Assembly: GCA_963775625.1 (NCBI GenBank)
Contig: CAVZJM010000002.1
Coordinates: forward strand, 62,001 to 126,000
Origin: JAIBJN01 sp963775625
GTDB lineage: Bacteria > Actinomycetota > Thermoleophilia > Gaiellales > Gaiellaceae
Length of the DNA: 64,000 nucleotides
Reading direction: 5' to 3'
A model generated the notes under the pieces. The model searched no databases. It was not told the origin of the DNA and worked only from the letters and a program-made list of their open reading frames with translations. Position 1 is the stretch's first letter. Every line of letters begins with the position of its first letter. The position numbers and the translations under genes were made by a program. This document shows, piece by piece, positions 41,842-51,540 of the stretch.

Positions 41842-42243
41842 CTATTCGCCGGAATACGTGCCGAAGCTCCAGAGGTTTCCCTCGGGATCACGGACCGTAA
41901 ACCCGCGGGAGCCGTAGTCCTCGTCGACGAGTCCGCGGACGACCTCGGCACCGGCAGCGGTGGCCCGCTCGAACAGCCCGTCCGGGTCGTCGCACACGGC
42001 GTAGACGGAGTCGTTGCCGGGCAGCCGCGTCCCGAACGGGGAGTCGTCCTTGCCGGCGGTGCCGAGCATGACGCCGCCGCCGAGCGGCCAGCGCAGCTCG
42101 GCGTGCTCGACGAGAGCGGGGTCGTCCTCCCGGGCGTACACGGCTCGTTCCTCGAACCCGAACGCGCTCACAAGGAAGGCAATCCCGGCGCGCGCGTCCC
42201 GGTAGGCGAGGATCGGCCAGATGGATGTCGTGTTCTCGGTCAT
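41842..42243 (-). CDS. VOC-fold protein (antibiotic-resistance type), 133 aa
   Basis: Glyoxalase/bleomycin-resistance fold: SIWPILAYRDARAGIAFLVS, FGFEERAVYAREDDPALVEH, then SRGFTVRDPEGNLWSFGTYS. The W-P start and DPEGN-WSFG end are typical of the PhnB-like group. ATG 42243 lies five bases after the AraC stop, so these three minus-strand genes form an operon. Confidence 0.87.
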   Translation of the reverse strand: MTENTTSIWPILAYRDARAGIAFLVSAFGFEERAVYAREDDPALVEHAELRWPLGGGVMLGTAGKDDSPFGTRLPGNDSVYAVCDDPDGLFERATAAGAEVVRGLVDEDYGSRGFTVRDPEGNLWSFGTYSGE

Positions 42244-42247
42244 GCGC

Positions 42248-43084
42248 TCATGATCCGGGTTCGGGGTCGCTGCTGTCTTGGACGGATGGAAGATCGTCGG
42301 CGAGGAGCCGGCCGGGCGGGACGCCGGCGAGCTCATGGAAGTCCCGCGTGAGGTGCGCCTGGTCGTAGTAACCGCAGGCGTGGGCGACCTGCGCGATCGA
42401 CAGGAACGGCGCCTGGAGCATCCGCCGCGCCCGGTCGAAGCGAACGACGCGGGCCGCCAGCTTCGGCGAGAGGCCGAACTCGCCCAGGAAGCGACGGCCG
42501 AAGTGCTGCCGCGTCCACCCCACCGTACGGGCGATCTCGGCCACCGGCACCGTGCCGGCGGACGCCGTCAACAGCTGCCAGGAGCGCCCGATCGCCGGTT
42601 CGATGGAGTCGCCGGTTGCGAGGCGACCGAGCAGCTCGTCGCAGATCGCGAAGCGATCGGGCCACGCCTGCGAGAGCTGGAGGCGCTCCCACAGCTCGGC
42701 TCCGGCCGGCCCCACCAAGTCCTCCAGCTCGAGCGAGAGGTTCCAGAGCTCCCGGGCCGGGAGCCCGAAGAGCGCGCGGGAGCCGAGCGGGGTCAGCTCG
42801 AACGCGACGCCCTCCTGGTTGCCGTTGTGGGAGATCAGCGCCGGCGACGCCTGCAGCCCCCCGATCACCGTCCGGTACCTGCTCGGCGCCTGGGCGGGAT
42901 CGGTCTGCGCGAGAACGTCGATCTGCGACCCGATGCTGGCGATGAACGTCAGGTGCCGGGACGGCAGGCCTCTGTGCAGGCCGGGCGCAAAGCCCTCGAA
43001 CCGATAGCCGACGTAACGCTCGACGAACGGCGCCAGCGCCGGCGCCGGCCGCTGCGTCAGCCACTCCGAGCGCGACCCTTCCAC
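42248..43084 (-). CDS. AraC-family transcriptional regulator, 278 aa
   Basis: The N-terminal domain (1-165) resembles DUF6597-type sensory domains (APFVERYVGYRFEGFAPGLH, VAFELTPLGSRALFGLPARE). The C-terminal pair of HTHs: VPVAEIARTVGWTRQHFGRR and LSIAQVAHACGYYDQAHLTR. TACGAT stands six bases before GTG 43084, fixing the start. It likely controls the VOC genes downstream. Confidence 0.88.
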   Translation of the reverse strand: MEGSRSEWLTQRPAPALAPFVERYVGYRFEGFAPGLHRGLPSRHLTFIASIGSQIDVLAQTDPAQAPSRYRTVIGGLQASPALISHNGNQEGVAFELTPLGSRALFGLPARELWNLSLELEDLVGPAGAELWERLQLSQAWPDRFAICDELLGRLATGDSIEPAIGRSWQLLTASAGTVPVAEIARTVGWTRQHFGRRFLGEFGLSPKLAARVVRFDRARRMLQAPFLSIAQVAHACGYYDQAHLTRDFHELAGVPPGRLLADDLPSVQDSSDPEPGS

Positions 43085-43106
43085 CCTGCCATCGTACGTC
43101 TCGCGG

Positions 43107-44054
43107 TCAGACCGTTCCCAGGCGGGCCGCCAGCGCCCGGACGCTCGCGCGCAGCTCGTCCGGGCGGCGGATCGTGAACCCGCAGCCGAGGCCGGCCAGG
43201 AGGCTCGCCATCCAGTCGAGGGACTCGACCTGCATGCGGAGGACGGTGGCGCCCTCCTCCACGACAAGCTCGCCGAGCGTCGCAGGGATGCGCTCGGCGG
43301 CCCGTTCAGGCGGCAGGTCGAGCTCCACCTCGACGGCCCACGTCCACGGAACGCTGGCCAGCGAGCTGGTCACGTAGGCGACCGGGTCGAACCCGTCCGG
43401 GGGCGCGAGCGCGGCGGCGTCCTCGAGCCGAGGCCCGAGCACGCGGTCGACGCGGAAGGTGCGGAGCTCGCCCCGGCCGTGGTCGTGCGCGGCCAGGTAC
43501 CAGCGGCCGGCGTTGACGACCAGGCCGTGGGGGCTGAGCTCTCGCTCGGAGAGGGCGCCCGAGAAGGAGCGGTAGCGGGTGCGGACGCGCCTTTGGCGGC
43601 GGATGGCGTCGGCCAGGAGGAGCGCGGTCTCGCCCGGCACGGGGGCCGCGCCCGCCGCCGGCTCGATGAACCCGAGGCTGGACTCGAGCGCCTCCACGCG
43701 GCTGCGCAGGCGGGTCGGAAGAACGCGATGGATCTTCGTGAGCGCACCGTCGGCGGCAGCGCTCTCCGTGTCCAGCCCCAGCCGCTGCGCGGCGACCAGG
43801 CCGAGCACGACGACGACCGCCTCGTCGTCGCTCAGCATGAGCGGGGGGAGCCGGTACCCGGGCCGCATCCGATAGCCGCCGCCGACGCCGCGCTGACCCT
43901 CGACGGGGATGCCGAGCTCCTGGAGCGCGGCAACGTAGCGGCGGAGCGTGCGAACGTCGATGCCGAGCCGATCGGCCAGCTCCCTGCCGGTGGCCACCGG
44001 CTGCGCCTGGAGGCTCTCGAGGAGCGCGAGCAGCCGCGAGGTCGGCGAGGCCAT
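43107..44054 (-). CDS. YafY-type HTH/WYL-domain regulator, 315 aa
   Basis: N-terminal HTH_11 (ATGRELADRLGIDVRTLRRY), WYL domain (residues 140-225, FSGALSERELSPHGLVVNAG then RWYLAAHDHGRGELRTFRVD) and a WCX C-terminal domain. WYL domains bind nucleic acid or nucleotide ligands. ATG 44054 is taken; GTG 44072 is possible, with TATGTG just before. Divergent from the DUF1579-like gene across a dyad at 44077. Confidence 0.87.
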   Translation of the reverse strand: MASPTSRLLALLESLQAQPVATGRELADRLGIDVRTLRRYVAALQELGIPVEGQRGVGGGYRMRPGYRLPPLMLSDDEAVVVVLGLVAAQRLGLDTESAAADGALTKIHRVLPTRLRSRVEALESSLGFIEPAAGAAPVPGETALLLADAIRRQRRVRTRYRSFSGALSERELSPHGLVVNAGRWYLAAHDHGRGELRTFRVDRVLGPRLEDAAALAPPDGFDPVAYVTSSLASVPWTWAVEVELDLPPERAAERIPATLGELVVEEGATVLRMQVESLDWMASLLAGLGCGFTIRRPDELRASVRALAARLGTV

Positions 44055-44076
44055 GCGCCCAGTCAAGCACACATAG

Positions 44077-44093
44077 AGGGCGGAAACAGCCCT
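44077..44093. promoter_or_regulatory. Inverted repeat between divergent genes
   Basis: AGGGC - ggaaaca - GCCCT in the gap between the WYL regulator and the gene at 44138. Candidate operator for the WYL protein. Confidence 0.45.
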
Positions 44094-44137
44094 ATTTAGC
44101 CGCTAGCGTCCAACCAGACGACTCGAGGAGGCTCGAC

Positions 44138-44614
44138 ATGGACGACGGCAGGCGGGACTTCGACTTCTGGATGGGAAGCTGGAACGTGCACAACCGCACC
44201 CTGCAGGAGCGGCTGAAGGGAGCGACCGACTGGGTCGAGTTCGAGGCGACGGTCTCGGCACGGCCGCTCCTGGACGGGCTCGGGAACGAGGACGAGTTCC
44301 GAACCGACCACGACGGCGGCTTCATCGGCATGTCGTTTCGCTTCTTCGATCCCGAGAGGAAGACCTGGTCGATCTACTGGGCGGACAGCCGGCGACCGGG
44401 GAAGCTCGACCCGCCCGTGGTCGGTTCCTTCTCCGACGACATCGGCAGCTTCCAGGGCGCCGACACGCTCGACGGGAAGCCGATCCTCGTCCGCTTCGAC
44501 TGGGCCGGCGTGACGACGCCCACGCCGCGTTGGGAGCAGGCGTTCTCGCCCGACGGCGGCAGTACTTGGGAGAGCAACTGGGTGATGGAGTTCGCCCGGG
44601 CCGCGCAGTCCTAA
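44138..44614 (+). CDS. DUF1579-like protein, 158 aa
   Basis: FDFWMGSWNVHNRTLQERLK at the N-terminus and repeated strands (GFIGMSFRFFDPERKTWSIY, STWESNWVMEFARA) match DUF1579-type beta-barrel proteins. Function unknown. CGAGGAGG lies six bases before ATG. Regulated probably by the divergent WYL protein. Confidence 0.75.
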   Translation: MDDGRRDFDFWMGSWNVHNRTLQERLKGATDWVEFEATVSARPLLDGLGNEDEFRTDHDGGFIGMSFRFFDPERKTWSIYWADSRRPGKLDPPVVGSFSDDIGSFQGADTLDGKPILVRFDWAGVTTPTPRWEQAFSPDGGSTWESNWVMEFARAAQS

Positions 44615-44689
44615 CCGGGCGCGAGACGGGGAGAGACGAAGTTTGCCTTCCCACCGACCGGGTATGTAGCCCGCCGGAAGGGAGGTCGC

Positions 44690-44755
44690 ATGTACATCGG
44701 TGCTGGCACGCTCATCATCATCCTCCTCATCGTCATCCTGATCCTGATCTTCTAG
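44690..44755 (+). CDS. 21-aa hydrophobic membrane peptide
   Basis: GGAAGGGAGG lies just upstream of ATG 44690. The product is MYIGAGTLIIILLIVILILI plus Phe: one bare membrane helix. Peptides of this type recur in actinobacterial genomes without known role. A hairpin (GGGCCGGCG...CGCCGGCCC type) follows about 25 bases later. Confidence 0.6.
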   Translation: MYIGAGTLIIILLIVILILIF

Positions 44756-44834
44756 GACGTTCACTGGAAACGGACGGCAGGGCCGGCGATCGCGCCGGCC
44801 CTCTTGCGTCCCGCAGCGCATCTACAGTGCGCCG

Positions 44835-46244
44835 GTGAGCACGCGCGACCGCGCTGACCGGTTGCTCGGACATCCCGGTGCCGGCGTTCTCGTCAGCGTC
44901 GGCGCGCTTGCCGTGGTCACGGGAGCGATCTACGCGTGCAAGGAGTTCGTCCCGGTCTTGAGCCTCGGCGTCCTCTACCTCTTCGCCGTGCTCCCCGTCG
45001 CCGTCCTCTTCGGCCGCGCGTATGCGATCTCGGTCGCGCTTGCCAGCGCGGCGCTCTTCAACTTCCTCTTCCTCCCGCCGCTCTATACCTTCCGCCTCTC
45101 CAACGGCGAGCACTGGTTCGCGCTGGCCGTCTACCTGGTCGTCGGGATCGTTGTCAGCGACCTGGCGGTGCGGGCGCGCCAGCGCGCCACGCGAGGCCGA
45201 GCAGCAAGGCCGGGAGGAGGCGCTGCTCGCGCAGATGGCGACTGCGTTCCTCCAAGGCCGAGAACGCCGCTTCGGAGGTCGAGCGCTTCTCGCCGGCGAT
45301 CGCGGACGTGCTGCACGCGAGAGCGCCCGCATCGTCCTCGGGCGCAGTCCGGAGCCTCCGCCCGGAGAGTCGCCGCTCGAGCTCGACGCAGGCGGCCGCC
45401 GGCTCGGGACGCTCTACGTCCGCGAGGGGCCGGAGTCGAGCCTCGCCATCCGGCGCCGGTTCCTGCCGGCCCTCGCCTCGCTCGATGGCGGTGGCGACCG
45501 ACCGGGAGCAGCTGGCGCGCGAGGCGGTTGAGGCCGAGGCGCTGCGGCGGAGTGACACGATCAAGACGGCCGTGCTCCAGGCCGTCAGCCACGACCTGCG
45601 CTCCCCGCTCACCGCCATCCGAGTGCTCCGCCGAGAGCCTCGAGAGCCCGGCCTCTCGCTGGACGAGCCGACCGGCGCGAGCCTCCTCGAGACCATCCGG
45701 CTGGAGGGGGACGGCTGGAGCGCGTGGTCGGCAATCTGCTCGACCTCTCCCGCCTCCAGGCCGGCGCGGCCGAGCCGAACCGGGAGCTATGGGCGATCGA
45801 GGAGCTCGTCGCGCAGGCGCTGGACCAGCTGGGCCCGGAGCGCGGCGGGTGGAGCTGGCGCTCCCGCCGACCCACCGGTCGTCGAGGTGGACGCCGTCCA
45901 GGTCGAGCGCGTACTCGTGAACCTGCTCGAGAACGCGCTCAAGTTCTCGCCGCGACGGAGAGTCCGTGCACGTCCAGGTGACGACCACGCGGAGCGAGGT
46001 GCTGGCGCGGGTCGTCGACCGCGGGCCGGGCATCCCGGAGGCGGAGCTGGAGCTCGTCTTCGAGCCCTTCGGCCGCGGCACCGGATGCCGTGGAGCGCAG
46101 CGGCAGCGGTCTCGGGCTCGCGATTGCCAGGGGTTTCGCCGAGGGAAACGGCGGCCGCGTCTGGGCGGAGTCCCGGCAGGGCCAGGGCGCGTCGTTCGTC
46201 CTGGCGCTCCCGCTCGTCGAGGTGCCGGTCGAGGCGCGGGCGTG
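44835..46244 (+). CDS. kdpD: KdpD-type sensor kinase C-terminal part (DUF4118 + kinase), multiply frameshifted
   Basis: The first 110 residues form the four-helix DUF4118 domain of KdpD (FVPVLSLGVLYLFAVLPVAV, LASAALFNFLFLPPLYTFRL). A GAF-like segment, HisKA (QAVSHDLRSPLTAIRV) and HATPase (VNLLENALKFSP; DRGPGIPEAELELVFEPFGR; SGSGLGLAIARGFAEGN) follow but alternate between frames, with at least eight single-base changes between 45185 and 46100. All key residues survive when the frames are joined, so the changes are recent or are sequence errors. The KdpD N-terminal domain is encoded separately at 51541. TACAGT lies six bases before GTG 44835. The stop overlaps the kdpE start. Confidence 0.75.
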
Positions 46245-46935
46245 AGTGGAGCGCGGGTGCTCGTCGTCGACGACGAGCCGCAGATCCTGCGTGCGCTCCA
46301 GACGACGCTCCGCGGCGCGGGCTACGAGGTGGACGCGGCGGCAACAGCCGAGGAGGCGCTTGACGAAGGCGGCCGCTCAGGCTCGCCCGAGGCCGTCATC
46401 CTCGACCTCGTCCTCCCGGACCGGAGCGGGGTCGAGGTCTGCCGCGAGCTGCGCGGCTGGTCAGGGCGCCGATCCTGATCCTCTCGGCCCTCGGCGAGGA
46501 GCGCGAGAAGGTCGCCGCGCTCGACGCCGGCGCGGACGACTACGTGACGAAGCCCTTCGGCGTCGAAGAGCTGCTCGCCCGGCTGCGCGCGACACTTCGC
46601 CGCGCCAGGCCCTCGCGGCGAGCCGACGATCGAGGTCGGGCGACGTCCGCATCGACCTGGAGAAGCACGCCGTCTTTCGCGGCGACGAGCCCATTCGGCT
46701 GACCCCGCACGAGTTCGCCATGCTTCGCCTCTTCGTCGAGCACGAAGGGAAGCTGCTGACTCACCGGATGATCCTCCGCGAGGTCTGGGGCCCCGCCTAC
46801 CAGACCGAGTCGAACTACCTCCACGTCTACGTCTCGCACCTGCGGCGCAAGCTCGAGCGGGACCCGACTCGGCCGCGCTACATCCTCACCGAGCCGGGCG
46901 CCGGCTACCGCTTCGTCTCACCGGAAGACCTTTAA
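46241..46935 (+). CDS. kdpE: KdpE response regulator, frameshifted
   Basis: Receiver domain: VLVVDDEPQILRALQTTLRG, phospho-acceptor Asp in VILDLVLPDRSG, then, after a one-base loss near 46458, ILILSALGEEREKVAALDAG with DDYVTKPFGVEELLARL. After a further one-base gain near 46650 the OmpR-type winged helix follows (EPIRLTPHEFAMLRLFVEHE, YLHVYVSHLRRKLERDPTRP). It should activate the kdp genes when potassium is low. GTG 46241 overlaps the kinase stop. Confidence 0.82.
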
Positions 46936-47002
46936 GGGCGGCTTAAGCGGCGCGGCCGAACTCTTAGGCATCCCTTCAGCGAAACGGCCGTAGCCTCGGA
47001 GC

Positions 47003-47086
47003 ATGTACGACCTCGCCTCGCTCGCGATCGCAGCGGCCTGCCTCCTGGTCGCCTTCGGCTTCATCTACCTCCTCGGCCGCGTCTAG
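47003..47086 (+). CDS. 27-aa membrane peptide upstream of KdpF
   Basis: MYDLASLAIAAACLLVAFGF, IYLLGRV: one helix. TAGCCT is six bases before the ATG, so this is probably the promoter-proximal gene of the kdp operon. Similar peptides stand before kdpF in other Actinobacteria as far as I recall. It may stabilise the Kdp complex. Confidence 0.6.
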   Translation: MYDLASLAIAAACLLVAFGFIYLLGRV

Positions 47087-47090
47087 TGCG

Positions 47091-47180
47091 ATGAGCGCCG
47101 CCGAAACATTCGGACTGGTGATCTCCCTCGCGGTCTTCGCCTACCTCTGCTACGCGCTCTTTCGCGGGGAGGAGCTCTAG
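47091..47180 (+). CDS. kdpF: KdpF, potassium-transporting ATPase small subunit, 29 aa
   Basis: Single helix with the typical end AVFAYLCYALFRGEEL. The stop abuts the kdpA start. KdpF stabilises the KdpFABC complex at the lipid interface. Confidence 0.75.
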   Translation: MSAAETFGLVISLAVFAYLCYALFRGEEL

Positions 47181-48890
47181 ATGGAGGCCGTCTCCGTCGC
47201 CCAGATCGTCGTCTACGCGATCGCCCTGGTCGCCCTGGGGATGCCGCTCGGCCTCTACATGGCCGGCGTCTTCGCCGCCGACGGCGGGGTCGTCACGCGC
47301 CGCTTCGGCCTCGGGGCCGTCGAGCGCGCGTTCTACCGCATCGTTCGCACCGATCCTGGCCGGGAGCAGGACTGGAAGAGCTACGCGAAGTCGGTCGTCG
47401 TCTTCAGCGCCGTCTTCACGCTCCTCCTGTACCTGCTGCTACGGCTGCAGGACAGCCTCTTCCTCAACCCGGACGACCTGCCGGCCGTGCCGTCGCACAT
47501 CTCGCTGAACACGACCGCGAGCTTCGTGACGAACACGAACTGGCAGTACTACGGCGGCGAGTACACGATGTCGTACCTGAGCCAGATGGCCGGGCTCGCG
47601 GTGCAGAACTTCGTCTCGGCCGCGGTCGGCATCGCCGTCCTGGTGGCGGTCATTCGCGGCTTCACGCGCCGGTCGGCGAAGACGCTCGGGAACTTCTGGC
47701 AGGACCTCTACCGCTCCCTCGCCTACGTCCTTCTCCCGCTCTCTCTCGTCCTCTCCGTCGCGCTCATCTCCCAGGGCGTGCCGCAGACCTTCGACGGCGC
47801 CGCGACGGCGACCACGCTGGAGGGCGCCGAGCAGTCGGTCGCGCGTGGGCCCGTCGCGTCGCAGATCGCCATCAAGCAGCTCGGGACGAACGGCGGCGGC
47901 TTCTACAACTCGAACTCGGCGGTTCCCTTCGAGAACCCGAACGGGCTCACGAACTTCCTCGAGCTGCTCTCGATCCTGCTCATCCCGGCCGGCCTGGTCT
48001 TCATGTTCGGCAAGCTCGTCGGTGCCCGGAAGCAGGGCTATGCCGTCTTCGCGGCCATGTTCGCCATGTTCGTCGTCGGCGTCGCTGTGATCACGCCCCT
48101 CGAGCAACAGGGGTCACAGGTGCTGCAGGCCTCCGGCGTCGACCTCGGCGCCGGCGACGGCCAGAGCGGGGGCAACATGGCCGACAAGGAGGTGCGGTTC
48201 GGGATCGCCAACACCTCGCTCTGGGCGGTGGCGACGACGAACGCGTCCAACGGCTCGGTCAACGGCGGCCACGACGCGCTCACCGCCGGCGGCGGAGCTG
48301 TGCCCATCGTGAACATGTTCACCGGCGAGGTCATCTTCGGCGGGGTCGGCTCCGGCCTCTACGGGATGGTCTTCTACATCGTCATCGCGGTCTTCGTCGC
48401 CGGGCTCATGGTCGGGCGCACGCCCGAGTACCTCGGCAAGAAGATCGAGGCGCGCGAGGTGAAGCTCGCAGCAGTCGGCGCGTTGTTCGTGCCGACGATG
48501 GTCCTGACGATGGTCGCCGTCGCGATCGTCACCGACGTCGGCCTCGCCTCCATCTTCAACCCGGGCGCGCACGGGTTCTCCGAGGCGTTCTACGCCTACG
48601 ACTCGCAGGGCAACAACAACGGGAGCGCCTTCGCCGGGTACGGCGCGACCGACTTCTCCGCGCGCTTCGGCACTGTCGCGCTCTACCTCGGCCGTTTCGT
48701 CCCGCTGATCGCCGGCCTCGCCCTCGCGGGGTCGCTCGCCCGGAAGACGATCGTCCCCGCCTCGGCCGGGACGTTCCGCACGGACGGCGCCACGTTCTCG
48801 TTCCTCCTGATCGCCGTGATCCTCCTGACGGCGGGCCTGATGATCTTCCCCGCGCTCGCGCTCGGCCCCCTCGTGGAGGCACTGTCGTGA
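47181..48890 (+). CDS. kdpA: KdpA, potassium-binding channel-like subunit, 569 aa
   Basis: Ten or more helices with four pore-loop repeats: NTTASFVTNTNWQYYGGEYT, IKQLGTNGGGFYNSNSAVPF and GSAFAGYGATDFSARFGTVA hold the selectivity-filter residues. Full family length and no frame change, unlike the genes on both sides. It takes up potassium with KdpB as the energy-providing subunit. The stop overlaps the kdpC start (GTGA). Confidence 0.95.
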   Translation: MEAVSVAQIVVYAIALVALGMPLGLYMAGVFAADGGVVTRRFGLGAVERAFYRIVRTDPGREQDWKSYAKSVVVFSAVFTLLLYLLLRLQDSLFLNPDDLPAVPSHISLNTTASFVTNTNWQYYGGEYTMSYLSQMAGLAVQNFVSAAVGIAVLVAVIRGFTRRSAKTLGNFWQDLYRSLAYVLLPLSLVLSVALISQGVPQTFDGAATATTLEGAEQSVARGPVASQIAIKQLGTNGGGFYNSNSAVPFENPNGLTNFLELLSILLIPAGLVFMFGKLVGARKQGYAVFAAMFAMFVVGVAVITPLEQQGSQVLQASGVDLGAGDGQSGGNMADKEVRFGIANTSLWAVATTNASNGSVNGGHDALTAGGGAVPIVNMFTGEVIFGGVGSGLYGMVFYIVIAVFVAGLMVGRTPEYLGKKIEAREVKLAAVGALFVPTMVLTMVAVAIVTDVGLASIFNPGAHGFSEAFYAYDSQGNNNGSAFAGYGATDFSARFGTVALYLGRFVPLIAGLALAGSLARKTIVPASAGTFRTDGATFSFLLIAVILLTAGLMIFPALALGPLVEALS

Positions 48891-49480
48891 CGCGCGCGCT
48901 CGTGTCGTCCCTCGTCGCAGCTGTGCTCTTCACGGCGGTCTTCGGCTTCGCCTATCCCGCGCTGATGACCGGCTTCGCCCAGGTCGCCTTCCCCGAGAAG
49001 GCCGACGGCAGCCTCGTCGAGCGCGACGGCCAGGTCGTCGGCTCGCGCCTCGCCGCACAGGCGTTCACCCAGCCCGAGTACTTCCATCCGCGACCTTCCG
49101 CGGTTGACTACAACGCCGCCGGGACGAGCTTCGCCAACCTCGGGCCGACCAACCCCGACCTGGCGACGCCGTCGACGAGCAGGCGCAGGCGATCCTCGAG
49201 CTCGAAGGCCCGTACAACCCGGGCCTCGAGATCGGCGACATCCCTGTCGACGCGGTCACCACCTCCGGCTCCGGCATCGACCCGCACATCTCGCCCGCCT
49301 ACGCGCGAGCTCCAGGCTGCCCGCATCGCCGAGGTTCGCGGGCTCCCGCCCGAGCGTGTGCAGGAGCTGATCGACGACGCCACCGACGGCCGCTTCCTCG
49401 GCTTCTTCGGCGAGCCCGGCGTGAACGTGCTCGACCTCAACCTCTCTCTGGACGACTGGAGACCGCGCGATGACGACACG
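48887..49480 (+). CDS. kdpC: KdpC, frameshifted
   Basis: N-terminal helix (ALVSSLVAAVLFTAVFGFAY), then FPEKADGSLVERDGQVVGSR, FTQPEYFHPRPSAVDYNAAG, and a C-terminal IAEVRGLPPERVQELIDDAT with VNVLDLNLSLDD. A base is missing near 49166 and one is extra near 49308, so the middle (VDEQAQAILELEGPYNPGLE, SGSGIDPHISPAYA) is read in another frame. The exact end is unclear; the frame lacks a stop before kdpB. The order A-C-B is unusual; A-B-C is the common one. Confidence 0.8.
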
Positions 49481-51531
49481 CTCCGAGAGCCTCTTCACGC
49501 GCGAGATCGTCGTCGGCGCGATCGCCGATTCCTTCAGGAAGCTCGACCCGCGCACGCTCGATCCGCAACCCGGTGATCTTCATCGTCGAGCTCGGCAGCA
49601 TCGTCGTCTCGGTGATCTTCGTGATCGACGCCGTTCGCAACGACCCGGGTCAGGAGGCGCTCTGGTTCACCGGGTCGATCGCGGTCTGGCTCTGGCTGAC
49701 CGTGCTCTTTGCCAACTTCGCCGAGGCGATGGCCGAAGGCCGTGGGAAGGCGCAGGCGAAAGCGCTCCGCGCGACGAGGACGACGACGATCGCCCACCGG
49801 CAGCAGCCCAGCGGCGGAGTCGAGGAGGTTCCCGCTCCCGAGCTTCGCCCCGGAGACCTCGTCGTCGTCGCCGCGGGCGAGGTCATCCCCGCAGACGGGG
49901 AGATCGTCGAGGGCGTCGGGTCCGTCGACGAGTCGGCGATCACCGGCGAGTCCGCGCCCGTGATCCGCGAGGCCGGCGGCGACCGTTCCGGCGTCACCGG
50001 CGGCACGCGCCTGCTCTCGGACCGCCTCGTCATCGAGGTGACGCAGGAGCCCGGACACTCGTTCCTCGACCGCATGATCGCTCTCGTCGAGGGCGCGGAG
50101 CGGCGCAAGACCCCGAACGAGGTCGCGCTCAACATCCTGCTCGCCGGCCTCACGATCACCTTCCTCGCCGCCGTCGTGACGCTGTACCCGTTCGCGCTCT
50201 ATGCGGGCACCGTCATCTCCATGCCGGTGCTCGTCGCGCTGCTCGTCGCGCTGATCCCCACGACGATCGGCGGCCTGCTCTCGGCGATCGGCATCGCCGG
50301 GATGGACCGGCTCGTGCGGCGGAACGTGCTGGCCATGTCGGGCCGCGCGGTCGAGGCGGCCGGCGACGTCGACGTGCTCCTCCTGGACAAGACGGGCACG
50401 ATCACGCTCGGAAACCGGCAGGCGAGCGAGCTCGTCCCGGCCGACGGCGTCGAGCAGCACGAGCTCGCCGACACCGCTCAGCTCGCCTCGCTCGCCGACG
50501 AGACTCCCGAGGGCCGTTCCATCGTCGTCCTCGCCAAGCAGCACGGGATCCGCGAGCGGACGCTGGCCGAGGTCGAGGCTCGAGTTCATCCCCTTCACGG
50601 CCTCGACACGCATGAGCGGCGTCGACCTGGACGGTCATCAGATCCGCAAGGGCGCGCCCGACGCGATCAAGGCATTCGTCGAGTCGAACGGCGGCCGGGT
50701 GCCTGCAGAGCTCGAGGCCGCCGTCCAGCGGATCGCCGAGGACGGCGGCACGCCGCTGCTCGTCGCCCGGGACAACTGGGTGCTGGGCGCGGTGCACCTG
50801 AAGGACATCGTCAAGGGCGGCATGGAGGAGCGCTTCGTCGAGCTCCGGCGGATGGGCATCCGCTCGATCATGATCACCGGCGACAACCCGGTCACCGCCG
50901 CCGTCATCGCCCGCGAGGCCGGCGTGGACGACTTCCTCGCCGAGGCCACGCCGGAGGCAAGATGGAGCTGATCAAGGACGAGCAGACCAAGGGGCGGCTC
51001 GTGGCCATGACCGGGGACGGGACGAACGACGCGCCCGCGCTCGCCCAGTCGGACGTCGGCGTCGCCATGAACACCGGCACCCAGGCGGCCAAGGAGGCCG
51101 GGAACATGGTCGACCTCGACTCGAACCCGACGAAGCTGATCGAGATCGTCGAGGTGGCGAAGCAGCAGCTGATCACGCGCGGCGCGCTCACGACGTTCTC
51201 GATCGCCAACGACGTCGCGAAGTACTTCGCGATCATCCCGGCGATCTTCGTCGCGACCTACGCCGTCGGCGGCGGCAGCGGGCCGCTCGAGTCGCTGAAC
51301 GTCATGGACCTCGGCTCGCCGCAGAGCGCCATCCTCTCGGCGATCATCTTCAATGCCCTCGTGATCCCCGCGCTCGTGCCGCTCGCGCTGCATGGCGTCC
51401 GCTACCGCGCGATCGGGGCCACCGCCCTCCTGCGCCGGAACCTGCTCATCTACGGGCTCGGCGGCGTCATCCTGCCGTTCATCGGGATCAAGCTGATCGA
51501 CCTCGTGGTGCACAACCTCCTCGGCGCGTAG
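49470..51531 (+). CDS. kdpB: KdpB, P-type ATPase subunit, frameshifted
   Basis: P-type ATPase: actuator TGES in AITGESAPV, phosphorylation site LLLDKTGTITLG, nucleotide domain LDGHQIRKGAPDAIKAFVES, hinge MTGDGTNDAPALAQSDVGVA, and helices to the end. Frame changes: an extra base near 49559, an extra base near 50579 and a missing base near 50960. Joined, the protein has full length and all motifs. It hydrolyses ATP to drive potassium through KdpA. Confidence 0.88.
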
Positions 51532-51540
51532 ATTCCGGGG